From NCBI RefSeq assembly GCF_001984065.1, contig NZ_LYVP01000014.1, positions 21,908 to 85,907 on the forward strand: a stretch of DNA of 64,000 nt, given 5' to 3'. This stretch comes from Pseudomonas sp. KK4 (lineage in GTDB: Bacteria; Pseudomonadota; Gammaproteobacteria; Pseudomonadales; Pseudomonadaceae). A program made the translations under genes and the position numbers. The notes below the pieces were generated by a model. That model ran no database searches. It saw only the letters and a list, made by a program, of their open reading frames with translations, and was not told where the DNA came from. Below, in pieces: positions 1-9,947 of this stretch (position 1 is its first letter; each line of letters opens with the position of its first letter).

Positions 1-2355
1 GGACAGGCGCACCTGGCCGCCATCGGTGGTCTTGACGTGGATCTGGTCCAAAGCCTGGGGGCCGATCTTCTCGCCGGACTGCGATTGCAGCACCACGCGA
101 TACTGGCTGGCCTGGGTATAGATAGTGGAAATCTGCCGCTGGCCGAAGGCGTCGTACAGCGCATCGGTGATGTTCGACACCGACACCCCGACCCGCGAAG
201 CGGCGTCACGGTCGATCACCAGATAGACCTGCAAGCCCTTGTCCTGCAGATCGCTGGCCACGTCGGTCAGCTCCGGGCGCTCGGCCAGGGCTTCGACCAG
301 CCGGCCGCTCCACAGGCTGAGCAGTTCGGAATCCGGTGACGACATGCTGAACTGGTACTGCGTACGGCTGACCCGGTCCTCGATGGTCAGGTCCTGCACC
401 GGTTGCATGAACAGGCGGATGCCCACCAGTTTGTCCAGTTCAGGTTGCAGGCGAGCGATGACGGCAGTGGCGCTCAGGTCGCGATCGCTGTGGGATTTGA
501 GGTTGATCAGCAGCCGGCCGCTGTTGAGCGTCGAGTTGTCACCGTCGACACCGATGTAGGACGACAGGCTCTCCACCGCCGGGTCGGCCAGGATGACCTT
601 GGCCAGCTCCTGCTGACGCTCGCTCATGGCGGCGAAGGATATCGACTGCGGCGCTTCGGAAATGCCCTGGATCACCCCGGTGTCCTGCACCGGGAAAAAG
701 CCCTTGGGCACCACCAGGTACAGGAACACGGTCAGCGCCAGGGTGCCGATGGCCACCAGCAACGTCAGCGGCTGGTGCTTGAGCACCCACTGCAACCGGC
801 GGCCATAGCCGGCGATCATCCAGTCGATGAAGGCGCCGCTGGCCCGATAGAAACGGCCCTGCTCTTCTTCCTTGGGTTCACGCTTGAGCAAGCGCGCGCA
901 CATCATCGGCGTCAGGGTCAGGGACACCACCAGGGAAATCAGGATCGCCACCGCCAGGGTGATCGCGAACTCACGGAACAAACGCCCCACCACGTCCGCC
1001 ATGAACAGCAGTGGAATCAATACCGCGATCAGCGACAGGGTCAGGGAAATCAGGGTGAAGCCGATCTGTTTGGCGCCCTTGAGCGCGGCATTGAGCGGGC
1101 TGTCGCCCTCTTCGATGAACCGCGAGATGTTCTCCAGCATCACGATCGCATCGTCCACCACGAAACCGGTGGCGATGGTCAGCGCCATCAGGGTCAGGTT
1201 GTTGACCGAGAAGCCGGCCAGGTACATCACGCCGAACGTACCGATCAGCGACAGTGGCACGGCCACCGATGGAATGATCGTGGCACTGGCCCGACGCAGG
1301 AACAGGAAGGTGACCATGACCACCAAGGCAATGGCGATCAGCAATTCGTGCTGTACGTCCTTGACCGAGGCGCGGATGGTCTGGGTGCGGTCGGTCAGCA
1401 CCACCACGTCCAGACCGGCCGGCAGGTTGTCGGTGATGCTCGGCAGCAAGGCCTTGATCCGGTCCACCACTTCGATGACGTTGGCACCGGGTTGGCGCTG
1501 GATGTTGAGCAGCACCGCCTGGTTTTCATTGGCCCAGGCCGCCAGGCGCTCGTTTTCCGCACCGTCGACGATTTCGGCCACGTCCTTGAGGCGCAATGGC
1601 GCACCGTTGGCATAGGCGAGAATCAGGTTGGCGTAATCCTTGGGCGAGGTCAGCTGGTCATTGGCGTCGAGCATCGATACCCGGGTCGGGCCGTCGAAGT
1701 TGCCCTTGGGCTGGTTGACGTTGGAGGCGCCGATCAGGGTGCGCACGTCCGCCAGGTTGAGGCCGTTGGCCGCCAGCGCCTCGGGGTTGACTTTGATCCG
1801 CACGGCCTGACGCTGGCCACCGGCAATGCTGACCATGCCGACGCCGCTGATCTGAGCGATTTTCTGCGCCATGCGGGTGTCGACCAGATCGTTGAGCTTG
1901 GGCAGCAGCATGGTCTTGGAGGTGATGGCCAGGGTCAGCACCGGGGTGTCGGCCGGGTTGACCTTGTTGTACACCGGCGGTGCCGGCAAGTCCTTGGGCA
2001 ACAGGTTGGTGGCGGCGTTGATCGCGGCCTGAACCTGTTGCTCGGCGACGTCCATGTTGATGTCGAGGCTGAAGCGCAGGGTCAGCACCGAAGCGCCGCC
2101 GGAGCTGGTCGAGGCCATCTGGGTCAGGCCGGGCATCTGCCCGAACTGCCGCTCCAGCGGCGCGGTCACGGCACTGGTCATCACGTCCGGGCTGGCGCCG
2201 GGATAGAGGGTCATGACACGAATGGTCGGGTAATCGACCTGGGGCAATGCCGAGACCGGCAACAGACGGTAGGCGATCACGCCGGCCAGAACGATGGCCA
2301 GCATGCTCAGGGTGGTTGCTACAGGGCGTAGGATGAACAACCGCGAGAGATTCAT
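1..2355 (-). CDS. muxB: RND efflux pump inner-membrane transporter MuxB/MdtB type (C-terminus cut by window start)
   Basis: Inner-membrane proton-driven drug/metabolite exporter of the RND superfamily (HAE1 type). The 785 visible residues start with the typical N-terminal cytoplasmic stub and first membrane helix, followed by the porter-domain sequence [18 protein letters not shown] and the stretch [18 protein letters not shown] that is characteristic of the MdtB/MuxB branch. The transmembrane core follows, with the [16 protein letters not shown] segment of the proton-relay helix TM4. Family members are about 1040 residues, so roughly the last quarter lies outside the window. The start codon overlaps the stop of the adaptor gene (ATGA), showing translational coupling. 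In Pseudomonas MuxABC-OpmB and enteric MdtABC, two different RND subunits form the pump, so a muxC gene is expected beyond the window edge (inference). The frame is intact with no disruption seen. Confidence 0.93.
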   Translation of the reverse strand, partial: MNLSRLFILRPVATTLSMLAIVLAGVIAYRLLPVSALPQVDYPTIRVMTLYPGASPDVMTSAVTAPLERQFGQMPGLTQMASTSSGGASVLTLRFSLDINMDVAEQQVQAAINAATNLLPKDLPAPPVYNKVNPADTPVLTLAITSKTMLLPKLNDLVDTRMAQKIAQISGVGMVSIAGGQRQAVRIKVNPEALAANGLNLADVRTLIGASNVNQPKGNFDGPTRVSMLDANDQLTSPKDYANLILAYANGAPLRLKDVAEIVDGAENERLAAWANENQAVLLNIQRQPGANVIEVVDRIKALLPSITDNLPAGLDVVVLTDRTQTIRASVKDVQHELLIAIALVVMVTFLFLRRASATIIPSVAVPLSLIGTFGVMYLAGFSVNNLTLMALTIATGFVVDDAIVMLENISRFIEEGDSPLNAALKGAKQIGFTLISLTLSLIAVLIPLLFMADVVGRLFREFAITLAVAILISLVVSLTLTPMMCARLLKREPKEEEQGRFYRASGAFIDWMIAGYGRRLQWVLKHQPLTLLVAIGTLALTVFLYLVVPKGFFPVQDTGVIQGISEAPQSISFAAMSERQQELAKVILADPAVESLSSYIGVDGDNSTLNSGRLLINLKSHSDRDLSATAVIARLQPELDKLVGIRLFMQPVQDLTIEDRVSRTQYQFSMSSPDSELLSLWSGRLVEALAERPELTDVASDLQDKGLQVYLVIDRDAASRVGVSVSNITDALYDAFGQRQISTIYTQASQYRVVLQSQSGEKIGPQALDQIHVKTTDGGQVRLS

Positions 2356-3668
2356 GCGCCGCCCTTTTTCGCCTTGTCGGCAGGTGCCGGCTCAGTGACG
2401 GTTGCCGCGGACTTGCCCTGCAGGTGTCCGGCCGGATCAGTCGGCACTTGCTGCGGATCGTTGACCACTTCCACATCGCTGCCGTCCTTCAGGCGGTCGG
2501 TGCCTTCCAGCACCACGCGATCACCCGGTGCCAGGCCTTCGGTGACCACGGTGTTTGCACCGTCGCTGGCACCGATTTTCAACTGACGGATCTTGACCTT
2601 CTTGTCACCGTCCAAGGCGTAGACGAAAGTGCCGTTGGTGCCGAACTGGATCGCCGCGGAAGGGGCCAGCACGACATCCTTGAGGGTATCAGCCAGCAGC
2701 CGCACATTGACGAACTGGTTGGGGAACAGCGACTGGTCGCGGTTCTCATAGCGGGCCTTGAACTTCAGGGTGCCGGTGGTGACGTCGATCTGGTTGTCCA
2801 GGCTCTGCAAGACACCGGTGGCCTGCAGTTTGGTGTCGCCGCGATCCCAGGCCTCGGCGGGCAGTTTTGCACCGCTGCGATAACGTGCGAGCACGACATC
2901 AAGACTGTTTTCCGGCAGGGTGAAGGCGACGCTGATCGGTTGGGTCTGGGTGATGATCGCCAGTGCCGTGGTGTCGTTGGCCGCGACCAGGTTGCCGACG
3001 TCGAGCTGACGCAGGCCCACTCGCCCTGCAATCGGCGCGCGGATCCGGGTGAATTCGAGATTGAGCTTGGCGTCGTTGACCGCCGCCTGATTGGTCTTGA
3101 CCGTGCCCTGGAATTGCCCGACCAGCGCGACGGCGGTATCCAGGGTCTGCTTGGCGATACTGTCCTCACGGTACAGGCCGGTATAACGCTCGACATCCAC
3201 CTGGGCGTTTTTCAACTGTGCCTGGTTCTGCAGCAAGGTGCCTTCGGCCTGGAGCAAGGCGTTCTGGTAGGGGCGCGGGTCGATCTCGGCCAGCAGGTCG
3301 CCCGCCTTGACCATTTGCCCTTCCTCGAAATAAATCTTGACCAGTTCACCGCCGACCCGGCTGCGCACGTTGATGGTGTTCAGCGCGGTGACGGTGCCCA
3401 ACGCCTTGTAGTACAGCGGGAAGTCACCCTTGACCGCCGGTGCCACCCGCACCGGAACCGGCCCGGTTGCACCGCCAAAACCCGGGCGCATGGCCCCTGA
3501 CTTGCCGGTATGCCCGGCCACGGCTTTGGTCCCTGCCCCCTCCTTCGGCGCAGCGCCGCCAGGCCAGAATTTCCAGCACAGGACGGCGATGACCAACAGG
3601 ACAAGCAGGCCAATCAGCCAGCGACGGGGACTACGGGAAGCGGAGGATTGCATTGAGTGATCAACCAT
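2352..3668 (-). CDS. muxA: RND efflux periplasmic adaptor (membrane fusion) protein, MuxA/MdtA type
   Basis: Periplasmic adaptor linking the RND transporter to an outer-membrane channel. It has an N-terminal membrane anchor ([16 protein letters not shown]), the lipoyl/barrel-sandwich half motif [20 protein letters not shown], a long coiled-coil hairpin, the second half motif ([19 protein letters not shown]) and a beta-barrel domain ending in [20 protein letters not shown] low-complexity Lys/Pro/Ala tail follows. The length of 438 aa is normal for MdtA-like proteins. It is the first gene of the operon and overlaps the transporter gene by 4 nt. Two in-frame ATGs exist (3668 and 3653) and neither has a strong ribosome site, so the start is uncertain by five residues. 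A tandem 11-bp repeat lies about 70-100 bp upstream and may be a response-regulator operator. Confidence 0.9.
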   Translation of the reverse strand: MVDHSMQSSASRSPRRWLIGLLVLLVIAVLCWKFWPGGAAPKEGAGTKAVAGHTGKSGAMRPGFGGATGPVPVRVAPAVKGDFPLYYKALGTVTALNTINVRSRVGGELVKIYFEEGQMVKAGDLLAEIDPRPYQNALLQAEGTLLQNQAQLKNAQVDVERYTGLYREDSIAKQTLDTAVALVGQFQGTVKTNQAAVNDAKLNLEFTRIRAPIAGRVGLRQLDVGNLVAANDTTALAIITQTQPISVAFTLPENSLDVVLARYRSGAKLPAEAWDRGDTKLQATGVLQSLDNQIDVTTGTLKFKARYENRDQSLFPNQFVNVRLLADTLKDVVLAPSAAIQFGTNGTFVYALDGDKKVKIRQLKIGASDGANTVVTEGLAPGDRVVLEGTDRLKDGSDVEVVNDPQQVPTDPAGHLQGKSAATVTEPAPADKAKKGGA

Positions 3669-3735
3669 TGGGCGCGTGGGCTTCTTTTACATGAGGCTGA
3701 ACGATAAGCACTGGCGGTATTTAAGCAAAGCGGCT

Positions 3736-3764
3736 TTACCGGCAATTTACCTTCGGCTTACGTA
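3736..3764 (-). promoter_or_regulatory. three direct repeats with exact 11-bp period upstream of the muxAB operon
   Basis: On the plus strand TTAC recurs at 3736, 3747 and 3758, each in the context [T/C]TTAC, so the motif repeats every 11 bp, about one helical turn. OmpR/PhoP-family response regulators bind such head-to-tail repeats, and MdtABC pumps in enterics are under the BaeSR two-component system. The assignment to a regulator is inference; only the periodicity is seen. Confidence 0.4.
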
Positions 3765-3799
3765 ACAGGATGTTTGCCTAAGAGACTGAAGCACAAATG

Positions 3800-3832
3800 A
3801 AAACGGCCTGGACAAAGCCAGACCGTTTCATT
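3800..3832 (-). terminator. rho-independent terminator of tpx
   Basis: An 11-bp stem with one mismatch (AAACGGCCTGG / CCAGACCGTTT) lies just after the tpx stop. On the minus strand it is followed by a T-rich tail. Confidence 0.75.
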
Positions 3833-3845
3833 TGTAAAGTTGTAC

Positions 3846-4346
3846 TTACTTCAGGACAGCGAGAGCCGCTTCGTAGTTAGGCTCCTGACCGATTTCGCTG
3901 ACCAGTTCGCTGTGCAGCACATTGTCGTTTTCGTCCAGTACCACGACGGCACGGGCGGTCAGGCCCTTGAGCGGGCCGTCGGCGATGGCCACACCGTAGT
4001 TCTCGATGAACTCGGCACCGCGCAGGGTCGACAGGTTCTGGACGTTTTCCAGGCCTTCGGCGCCGCAGAAGCGCGCCTGGGCGAACGGCAGGTCAGCGGA
4101 GATGCACAGCACCACAGTGTTGGCGACATCATTGGCCTGGGCGTTGAACTTGCGCACGGAGGTGGCGCAGGTCGGGGTGTCGACACTTGGGAAGATGTTC
4201 AGCACTTTGCGCTTGCCGGCGAAGTCCTTGAGGGTAACGTCGGACAGATTGCCGGCAACCAGGGAAAAGGCTGGCGCCTTGGAACCGGCTTGAGGCAGTT
4301 GGCCGTTGACTTGAACCGGATTGCCTTTAAGAGTGACTTGAGCCAT
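3846..4346 (-). CDS. tpx: thiol peroxidase Tpx (atypical 2-Cys peroxiredoxin)
   Basis: Reduces hydrogen and organic peroxides with thioredoxin as electron donor. The 166-aa product has the peroxidatic cysteine C60 in [15 protein letters not shown] and the resolving cysteine C94 in [16 protein letters not shown], the spacing of E. coli Tpx (C61/C95). The length is exactly that of the family. No secretion signal is convincing, so it is placed in the cytoplasm or periplasm as in other Tpx proteins. The start at 4346 has an AAGGA ribosome site 8 nt upstream; a longer reading upstream lacks conservation. It is a single-gene unit with its own terminator and is divergent from the YCII-like gene. Confidence 0.97.
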   Translation of the reverse strand: MAQVTLKGNPVQVNGQLPQAGSKAPAFSLVAGNLSDVTLKDFAGKRKVLNIFPSVDTPTCATSVRKFNAQANDVANTVVLCISADLPFAQARFCGAEGLENVQNLSTLRGAEFIENYGVAIADGPLKGLTARAVVVLDENDNVLHSELVSEIGQEPNYEAALAVLK

Positions 4347-4585
4347 GAACGGAGTCCTTCTGAACGTTGTTGTAGAGATTCTTGAAGAGGCCGAAGTTAA
4401 CCACGAAATGTGTCTGCGACCTAGACCGGATACAAATCGTGAACAATCGCCGCGAAACCCGGATAAGGCATAAATTCCCGAAGGAGCTGCCGCGGGGTTG
4501 TCCAACTATTTGCCAGGCCGCTGTCGATTCCACCGCTGACCATTCGACTATAAGTGAATCATCCCCATCCAGCGGAGACACCACC

Positions 4586-5011
4586 ATGCGATTCATGATC
4601 ATCATCAAGGCCAGCCAGGCGTCCGAAGCCGGCATCATGCCCAGCACCGAACTGCTGACCGCCATGGGCAACTACAACGAAGAACTGGCCAAGGCCGGCA
4701 TCCTCCTCGGCGGCGATGGCCTGCACCCCAGCAGCAAAGGCGCCCGTGTACGGTTCTCAGGTGACAAGCGCACCGTGATCGACGGCCCGTTCGCTGAAAC
4801 CAAGGAACTGATCGCCGGTTTCTGGCTGTGGCAGGTCAAGTCCAAAGAAGAAGCCATCGAATGGGTCAAACGCTGCCCCAACCCGATGCCCGGCACCGAC
4901 GCCGAGATCGAAATTCGCCAAGTGTTTGAAATGGAGGATTTCGGTGCCGAGCTCACGCCAGAGCTGCGTGAGCAGGAAGAAAGGGCGTTCGGGCAGACGA
5001 AAGAAAATTGA
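4586..5011 (+). CDS. YCII/DGPF-domain protein
   Basis: A 141-aa cytoplasmic protein of the YCII-related (DGPF) family, a dimeric alpha-beta ferredoxin-like fold. It shows the family's start MRFMIIIKA, the signature DGPFAETKELIAGFWLWQ that gives the DGPF name, and the closing stretch DAEIEIRQVFEMEDFG. Members are often found with ECF sigma factors, but none is present here and the biochemical role is not established. The start ATG is preceded by AGCGGAGA at a good distance. It is monocistronic and shares a 239-bp divergent intergenic region with tpx. Confidence 0.9.
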   Translation: MRFMIIIKASQASEAGIMPSTELLTAMGNYNEELAKAGILLGGDGLHPSSKGARVRFSGDKRTVIDGPFAETKELIAGFWLWQVKSKEEAIEWVKRCPNPMPGTDAEIEIRQVFEMEDFGAELTPELREQEERAFGQTKEN

Positions 5012-5035
5012 CTGGCCCCAGATCACCCGACGCCC

Positions 5036-5065
5036 TGTGGCGAGTGAACTCGCGCCCTCGCCACA
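5036..5065. repeat. REP-like palindrome (remnant)
   Basis: Perfect 9-bp arms TGTGGCGAG / CTCGCCACA around a 12-nt loop. The arms match the outer ends of the TGTGGCGAGGGAGC REPIN class seen at 52582 and 61130. The core has been lost. Confidence 0.55.
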
Positions 5066-5288
5066 CTGGCCTCTGCACGCCGACCTATTGATCCGTATTA
5101 ACTTTTCAGTACAAAAATAACGTGAATCTGTAGACAAAACTAAAGAATTAACTCCTTCGACTGGCTAACCGATATTTAACTGCTAGGGTCAACAGACGTG
5201 TCCTACAGCCTTGATAGCAAAGAGATTACGTCGTAACGGCCGCCAAGTGCCGAGTTGTCCATATGAGCCACCAAGGAACCGGGGAATC

Positions 5289-6080
5289 ATGTCGCAAAAA
5301 ATGGGGATTCACGCCTTCCTTCTGGCGTCGTCGTTCGTGCCTTTTTTCTACGCGCACGCGGAAGATGCCGAGACCGCCAACAAAAGCAACAACCCGTTGA
5401 ACCTCGCACCGGGGATGAACGTTCAGGATTACTACACCCCGAAATACTACGATTCCAATATCCATACCAATGACCTGTTGGTGCGCGGCACGCTGCCGAT
5501 TGCGCCCAATGACTTCATCGGCGTACCGCAATTGCTGCGCGCCACGGCGCCGATCAGCACCCGCCCCGACCCTCACGGTGGCTACAGCACCGGTACAGGC
5601 GACCTGAACCTGTTCGATATCTTCCTGCTCAAGACCGAGGGCGTGCAGTTGGGCATCGGCCCGCAGATTACTGCGCCCACCGCGGATCAGGACGAGCTCG
5701 GTACGGGCAAATGGCAGGCCGGGTTCGCGGCCGTGGCCATCGACTCTTCGCCCCGCGGGCTGCTGGGCGCACTGGTGCAATACCAGAGCTCATTTGCTGG
5801 CGACCACGATCGTCAGCACGTGGAAACCGCCACGATGCAGCCGTTCATCATCCATAACCTGGAAAAAGGCTGGTACCTGCGCTCGACCGGCGTCTGGACC
5901 TTCGACCTGAAAAACAATACCCACTACATCCCACTCGGTTTGGGTGGCGGCAAGGTGTGGAAGTCAGGGTCCAATATCCTCAACGCCTTTATCGAGCCGC
6001 AGTGGACGGTGGATCACAAAGGCGACGACCTGCCGCAATTCACCCTGTTCGCCGGCATCAACGTCACCTTCGGTAAATAA
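5289..6080 (+). CDS. predicted outer-membrane beta-barrel protein (MetA/phenol-pathway porin-like)
   Basis: A 263-aa protein with an N-terminal signal peptide (IHAFLLASSFVPFFYAHA, cleaved before EDAE) and a body of alternating hydrophobic/aromatic strands ending in a C-terminal FTLFAGINVTFGK, consistent with an outer-membrane barrel. The segment GIGPQITAPTADQDELGTGKW closely resembles a segment of the 9948-10991 product, so the two are distant paralogues. The start at 5289 follows AAGGAACCGGGG. It is the first gene of a tightly spaced unit that continues through two DUF1254 proteins into the MoxR/VWA genes. Substrate specificity is unknown; the family label is moderate confidence. Confidence 0.75.
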   Translation: MSQKMGIHAFLLASSFVPFFYAHAEDAETANKSNNPLNLAPGMNVQDYYTPKYYDSNIHTNDLLVRGTLPIAPNDFIGVPQLLRATAPISTRPDPHGGYSTGTGDLNLFDIFLLKTEGVQLGIGPQITAPTADQDELGTGKWQAGFAAVAIDSSPRGLLGALVQYQSSFAGDHDRQHVETATMQPFIIHNLEKGWYLRSTGVWTFDLKNNTHYIPLGLGGGKVWKSGSNILNAFIEPQWTVDHKGDDLPQFTLFAGINVTFGK

Positions 6081-6090
6081 GGACTTCGCC

Positions 6091-7542
6091 ATGCACATAG
6101 CCATTCGCGCCGCCGGTTTCAGCCTGATGACCATGTTCGTCAGTTGTGGGGTCGGTGCGCAGGATCTCGATACGCGCATCGGCAAGATCGCCATGGAAGG
6201 CGAGCTGCCGGCCCATGAATCGATTCCCGGACTCTATGCCGAACTGGATTTCCAACAAGCGACCCAAAGCTACCTGTGGGCCCTGCCGCTGGTGTCCTAC
6301 GCCCAGTGGCAGGAAGAGTTTCGCGACAAGCTCGGCGCCAAAAGCGGCGACCTGATGGTGCTCGACAGCTACGAAGACAAGCTCGGCGTGATCACCGCCA
6401 ACGCCACCACGCCGTACATCCTGGGTTTTGTCGACCTCAATGAAACCGGCCCGCTGGTGATCGAACTGCCACCCGGCCCGACCGCCGGCGGCATCGGCGA
6501 CTTCTGGCAGCGCGCGATCATCGACATGGGTCAGACCGGCCCCGACAAGGGCAAGGGCGGCAAGTACCTGGTGCTGCCTCCGGGCGCCGAACCGCCGGCC
6601 GATGCCGGCAAGTACTACTTGGCCAAATCGGAAACCATGAACGTGCTGGTGGGCTTTCGCGTACTCGACCCGGACCCAGCCAAAGGCAAGGCGCTGGTCG
6701 AGCAATTCAAGATGTACCCCTATGCCAAGCGCGCCGAACCGGGCAAGACCCGACTGCTCTCCCCCGGCGGCAAGGCCTGGTCCGGTACGCAACCCCGCGG
6801 GATGCCTTACTGGGAACGCCTGCACCAGATCATCCAGAAAGAGCCGGTCAACGAACGTGACCGCTTCTATATGGCCATGCTCGCCAGCCTCGGCATCGAG
6901 AAAGACAAGCCGTTCAACCCCAACGACAACCAGCGCAAGGCACTGGAACAAGGTGCGCAGGTCGGCGAGCTGATCGCCAAGGCCAACACCTTCGCCAAGC
7001 GTTTCGCGGATTCGCAGTACTGGCCGGACCGGCAGTGGGACACCGTGCTCAACATCGCCGAGCCGTCCCAGCGCGTGGCCTATTACGACCAGTTGTGGGA
7101 ACGCAGCGCCTGGTTCTACGAAGCGGTGACCAACACCAAGGGCATGGTTTCCAAGACCCCGGGCCTGGGCCAGACCTACCTCGGTGCTTATACCGATGCC
7201 AAGGGCAACTGGCTCGATGGCGGTAAAAGCTATCGCCTGCGCGTCGGCGCCAATCCGCCGGCCAAGCAGTTCTGGTCGATGACCGTCTACGACATCGACA
7301 GCCGTTGCCTGATCGACAACCCGCAGCGCAAGGCCGACCTGTCGTCCCGCCAGGATCTGAAAAAGAACGCCGACGGTTCCGTGGACCTGTACTTCGGCCC
7401 GACCGCGCCCAAAGGCTTCGAGAACAACTGGGTGCAAACCCTGCCGGGCAAGCACTGGTTCAGCTATTTCCGCCTGTACGCACCGACCGAAGCCTATTTC
7501 GACAAGAGCTGGAAACTCGACGACATCACGGCTGTGGAATGA
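6091..7542 (+). CDS. secreted DUF1254/DUF1214 protein (first copy)
   Basis: A 483-aa product with a signal peptide ending near GVGAQ. It has an N-terminal DUF1254 region (YLWALPLVSYAQWQE and the NATTPYILGFVDLNETGPLVIELPP core) and a C-terminal DUF1214 region (FWSMTVYDIDSRCLIDNPQ, then FGPTAPKGFENNWVQT and WFSYFRLYAPTEAYFDKSW). This two-domain architecture is common in secreted bacterial proteins of unknown biochemical function. The gene starts 10 nt after the barrel gene and is 28 nt upstream of its own paralogue. The pair probably arose by an old duplication, since they align across both domains but are well diverged. The frame is intact. Confidence 0.9.
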   Translation: MHIAIRAAGFSLMTMFVSCGVGAQDLDTRIGKIAMEGELPAHESIPGLYAELDFQQATQSYLWALPLVSYAQWQEEFRDKLGAKSGDLMVLDSYEDKLGVITANATTPYILGFVDLNETGPLVIELPPGPTAGGIGDFWQRAIIDMGQTGPDKGKGGKYLVLPPGAEPPADAGKYYLAKSETMNVLVGFRVLDPDPAKGKALVEQFKMYPYAKRAEPGKTRLLSPGGKAWSGTQPRGMPYWERLHQIIQKEPVNERDRFYMAMLASLGIEKDKPFNPNDNQRKALEQGAQVGELIAKANTFAKRFADSQYWPDRQWDTVLNIAEPSQRVAYYDQLWERSAWFYEAVTNTKGMVSKTPGLGQTYLGAYTDAKGNWLDGGKSYRLRVGANPPAKQFWSMTVYDIDSRCLIDNPQRKADLSSRQDLKKNADGSVDLYFGPTAPKGFENNWVQTLPGKHWFSYFRLYAPTEAYFDKSWKLDDITAVE

Positions 7543-7570
7543 CGCCCAATGGCTTTGAAAAGGAAGTGTT

Positions 7571-8974
7571 ATGAATAACCGCCTGCTGCTCACCGCACTC
7601 TCGCTCACCCTGAGCACCAGTGCCTGGGCCGACTTCACAGCAACCCCGGAACAAGCCCGGGCCATCGCCAAGGAAGCTTACCTGTACGGCTTCCCGGTGG
7701 TGGAGATGTACAAGACCCTCTACACCCAGGCCGTGGACAAAAACAGCGCGAACTTCAAGGCGCCATTCAACAGGATCGGCAACACCGCCAAGGCCTTCAC
7801 CGCCAAGGACACCGCGTTCGTCACCCCCAACGCCGACACGCCCTACTCCTTCGTCTGGATGGACCTGCGTGCAGAACCCCTGGTGCTGACCCTGCCGCCC
7901 ATCGAAGAACACCGCTATTACTCGGTGCAACTGATCGACGCCTATACCCAGAACTTCGCCTACCTGGGCACACGCAGCACCGGCAACAACGGCGGGCACT
8001 TCATGATCGCCGGGCCGAACTGGCAGGGGCAGCAGCCGGTGAACATCGACCGCCTGCTGCGCAGCGAAACCAATATCGCCTATGCGCTGTATCGCACCCA
8101 GTTGTTCGATGAAAAGGACTTGGCCAAGGTCAAGCAAATCCAGAGTGGCTACAAGGTCCAGACCCTGAGCCAGTACGACAAACGGCCGGCCCCGCCCGCC
8201 GCACCGAAAATCGACTGGCCCAAACCTGCCCCGACCATGAGCGACACGCCGGACCTGTTCCGCTACCTGAATTTCATGCTGGCCTTCGCCCCGGCCCAGG
8301 ATGTGGAAAAGGACCTGCTGGCACGTTTCAAAACCATCGGTATCGAAGCAGGCAAACCGTTCAACCTGACCCAACTCAGCGCCGATCAACGCCAGGCACT
8401 TGAGGACGGTATCGCCGACGCCAAGGCCGAATTCGCCCAGTTCAAGAAAGACAAGGTCGATGCCCACGAAGTCAGCAGCGGCGACCTGTTCGGCACCCGC
8501 GATCACCTCAAGGGCAATTATCTGTACCGCTACGCCGGCGCCAACATGGGCATCTTCGGCAACTCCGCTGAAGAAGCGAACTACATCGGCTACTTCGTCG
8601 ACAAGGACGGCAAACCGGTGGACGCCTCGAAACAGAACTACACCCTGCATTTCGACAAGGGCGCCCTGCCCCCGGCCGATGCCTTCTGGTCGCTGACGAT
8701 GTACAACGGCAAGAACAAATTGCTGGTGGCCAACCCGCTCAATCGCTACCTGATCAACTCGCGGATGCTGCCCGATCTCAAGCTCGACGCCGACGGCGGC
8801 CTGACCCTGTACGTACAGAACAAGGCCCCGGCCAAGGACCTGCAAAGCAACTGGCTGCCGGCGCCGAACGGGCCGTTCTACGGAGTGTTGCGCCTGTACC
8901 TGCCCAAACCGGAAGTCACCAGTGGCCAGTGGAAGATGCCGTTGCTGATGCCTGTCTCTCAACAAAAGCAGTAA
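7571..8974 (+). CDS. secreted DUF1254/DUF1214 protein (second copy)
   Basis: A 467-aa product with a clear signal peptide (LLLTALSLTLSTSAWA, then DFTATPEQ). The DUF1254 features are AYLYGFPVVEMYKTLY and PNADTPYSFVWMDLRAEPLV. The DUF1214 features are FWSLTMYNGKNKLLVANPLN, KAPAKDLQSNWLPAPNG and FYGVLRLYLP. This version is closer to the canonical family sequence than the preceding copy. The start ATG is preceded by AAGGAAG. It is co-directional with short gaps on both sides, so probably co-transcribed and exported with its neighbours. Function unknown. Confidence 0.92.
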   Translation: MNNRLLLTALSLTLSTSAWADFTATPEQARAIAKEAYLYGFPVVEMYKTLYTQAVDKNSANFKAPFNRIGNTAKAFTAKDTAFVTPNADTPYSFVWMDLRAEPLVLTLPPIEEHRYYSVQLIDAYTQNFAYLGTRSTGNNGGHFMIAGPNWQGQQPVNIDRLLRSETNIAYALYRTQLFDEKDLAKVKQIQSGYKVQTLSQYDKRPAPPAAPKIDWPKPAPTMSDTPDLFRYLNFMLAFAPAQDVEKDLLARFKTIGIEAGKPFNLTQLSADQRQALEDGIADAKAEFAQFKKDKVDAHEVSSGDLFGTRDHLKGNYLYRYAGANMGIFGNSAEEANYIGYFVDKDGKPVDASKQNYTLHFDKGALPPADAFWSLTMYNGKNKLLVANPLNRYLINSRMLPDLKLDADGGLTLYVQNKAPAKDLQSNWLPAPNGPFYGVLRLYLPKPEVTSGQWKMPLLMPVSQQKQ

Positions 8975-8986
8975 GCGGAGTTTGTG

Positions 8987-9934
8987 ATGATCAAGCCCTT
9001 TGTAGTGCGCCCGTTGCTGGCGTTGTGCATGGTCACCAGCAGTCCGTTGGTGCTGGCGGTCGAAGGCGGCGTCGGACGACCGATCACCGGCCAGCAGGTG
9101 TTCTCCAACGCCGGCATCGTGCCACCGGAACCCGGCTGGGTGATGTCCCTGACCAGCATCTGGTACGACGGCGAGCTCAAGGGCAATACCCAGGTGCCGA
9201 TCGTCGGCGCCTTGAGTACCGGGCTGGACATGAAAGTGTCCTACACCATGGCCAACTTCACCCATGTCTGGGACACCGGCAAAGGGCGCTGGAACTACGC
9301 CTCGGCCGTGGGCGTTCCGGTGCAATACACCGACGTCAGCGCCAGCATTACCGGCCCCCGAGGCCGAACCCTGGGCACTGAAGACACGGGCACTCAGTTC
9401 GCCGATGCACTGATCACGCCGATTGCCGCCGGTTATCACTTCGACGCGGTCAACCACATTTCCTTTTCCCTGCCGATCTACGTACCGACCGGGGCCTACA
9501 ACGATGATCGCCTGGCCAACCCCGGCCAGAACACCTACACCTTCATGCCCACCGTGGCCTTCACCCACCTGGACGGCAAGGGCGGCGAACTCACCCTGAC
9601 CAGCGGCCTGGAGTTCTACACCGAAAACGACGCCACGGATTATCAGAACGGCGACCTGTTCACTTTCGATGCACTGTGGACCCACGGCTTCGGCAATGGC
9701 TGGGCAGCCGGCCTGGCGGCGGGCTATATCCAGCAGATCAACGATGACTCTGGATCTGGCGCCAACAGCGGCTTCCGCGGGCGCTCGGTGGGTGCCGGCC
9801 CGGTGGTGGGCTGGACCGGCAAATTCGCCGACGCCCAGGCCAACCTGAGCCTGCGCTGGGTGCCGGAGTTCGATAGCAAGAACCGGCCGGAAGGCAATGG
9901 CATCGCGGTCAACATGACCCTGGCGTTTTTCTAG
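8987..9934 (+). CDS. MetA/SphA-type outer-membrane barrel (phenol-pathway MetA family)
   Basis: A 315-aa protein with a signal peptide (PLLALCMVTSSPLVLA, then VEGGVGRPITGQ). Its organisation is typical of the 'MetA-pathway of phenol degradation' outer-membrane family: the N-terminal motif EGGVGRPITG, repeated amphipathic strands, FSLPIYVPTGAYNDDRLANPG in the middle, and a C-terminal strand ending in Phe (MTLAFF). Such proteins are thought to be uptake channels for hydrophobic or aromatic compounds. A GTG three nt upstream (8984) is also possible, but the ATG at 8987 gives the usual N-terminus. It is positioned 12 nt after the DUF1254 gene. Confidence 0.85.
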   Translation: MIKPFVVRPLLALCMVTSSPLVLAVEGGVGRPITGQQVFSNAGIVPPEPGWVMSLTSIWYDGELKGNTQVPIVGALSTGLDMKVSYTMANFTHVWDTGKGRWNYASAVGVPVQYTDVSASITGPRGRTLGTEDTGTQFADALITPIAAGYHFDAVNHISFSLPIYVPTGAYNDDRLANPGQNTYTFMPTVAFTHLDGKGGELTLTSGLEFYTENDATDYQNGDLFTFDALWTHGFGNGWAAGLAAGYIQQINDDSGSGANSGFRGRSVGAGPVVGWTGKFADAQANLSLRWVPEFDSKNRPEGNGIAVNMTLAFF

Positions 9935-9947
9935 GAGGATGTCAGGG

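Noticed and set aside
403..2331. Long open frame on the plus strand opposite muxB
   Set aside because: Antisense shadow in high-GC DNA: His/Gln/Arg-rich translation without domains, opposite a strongly conserved RND transporter.
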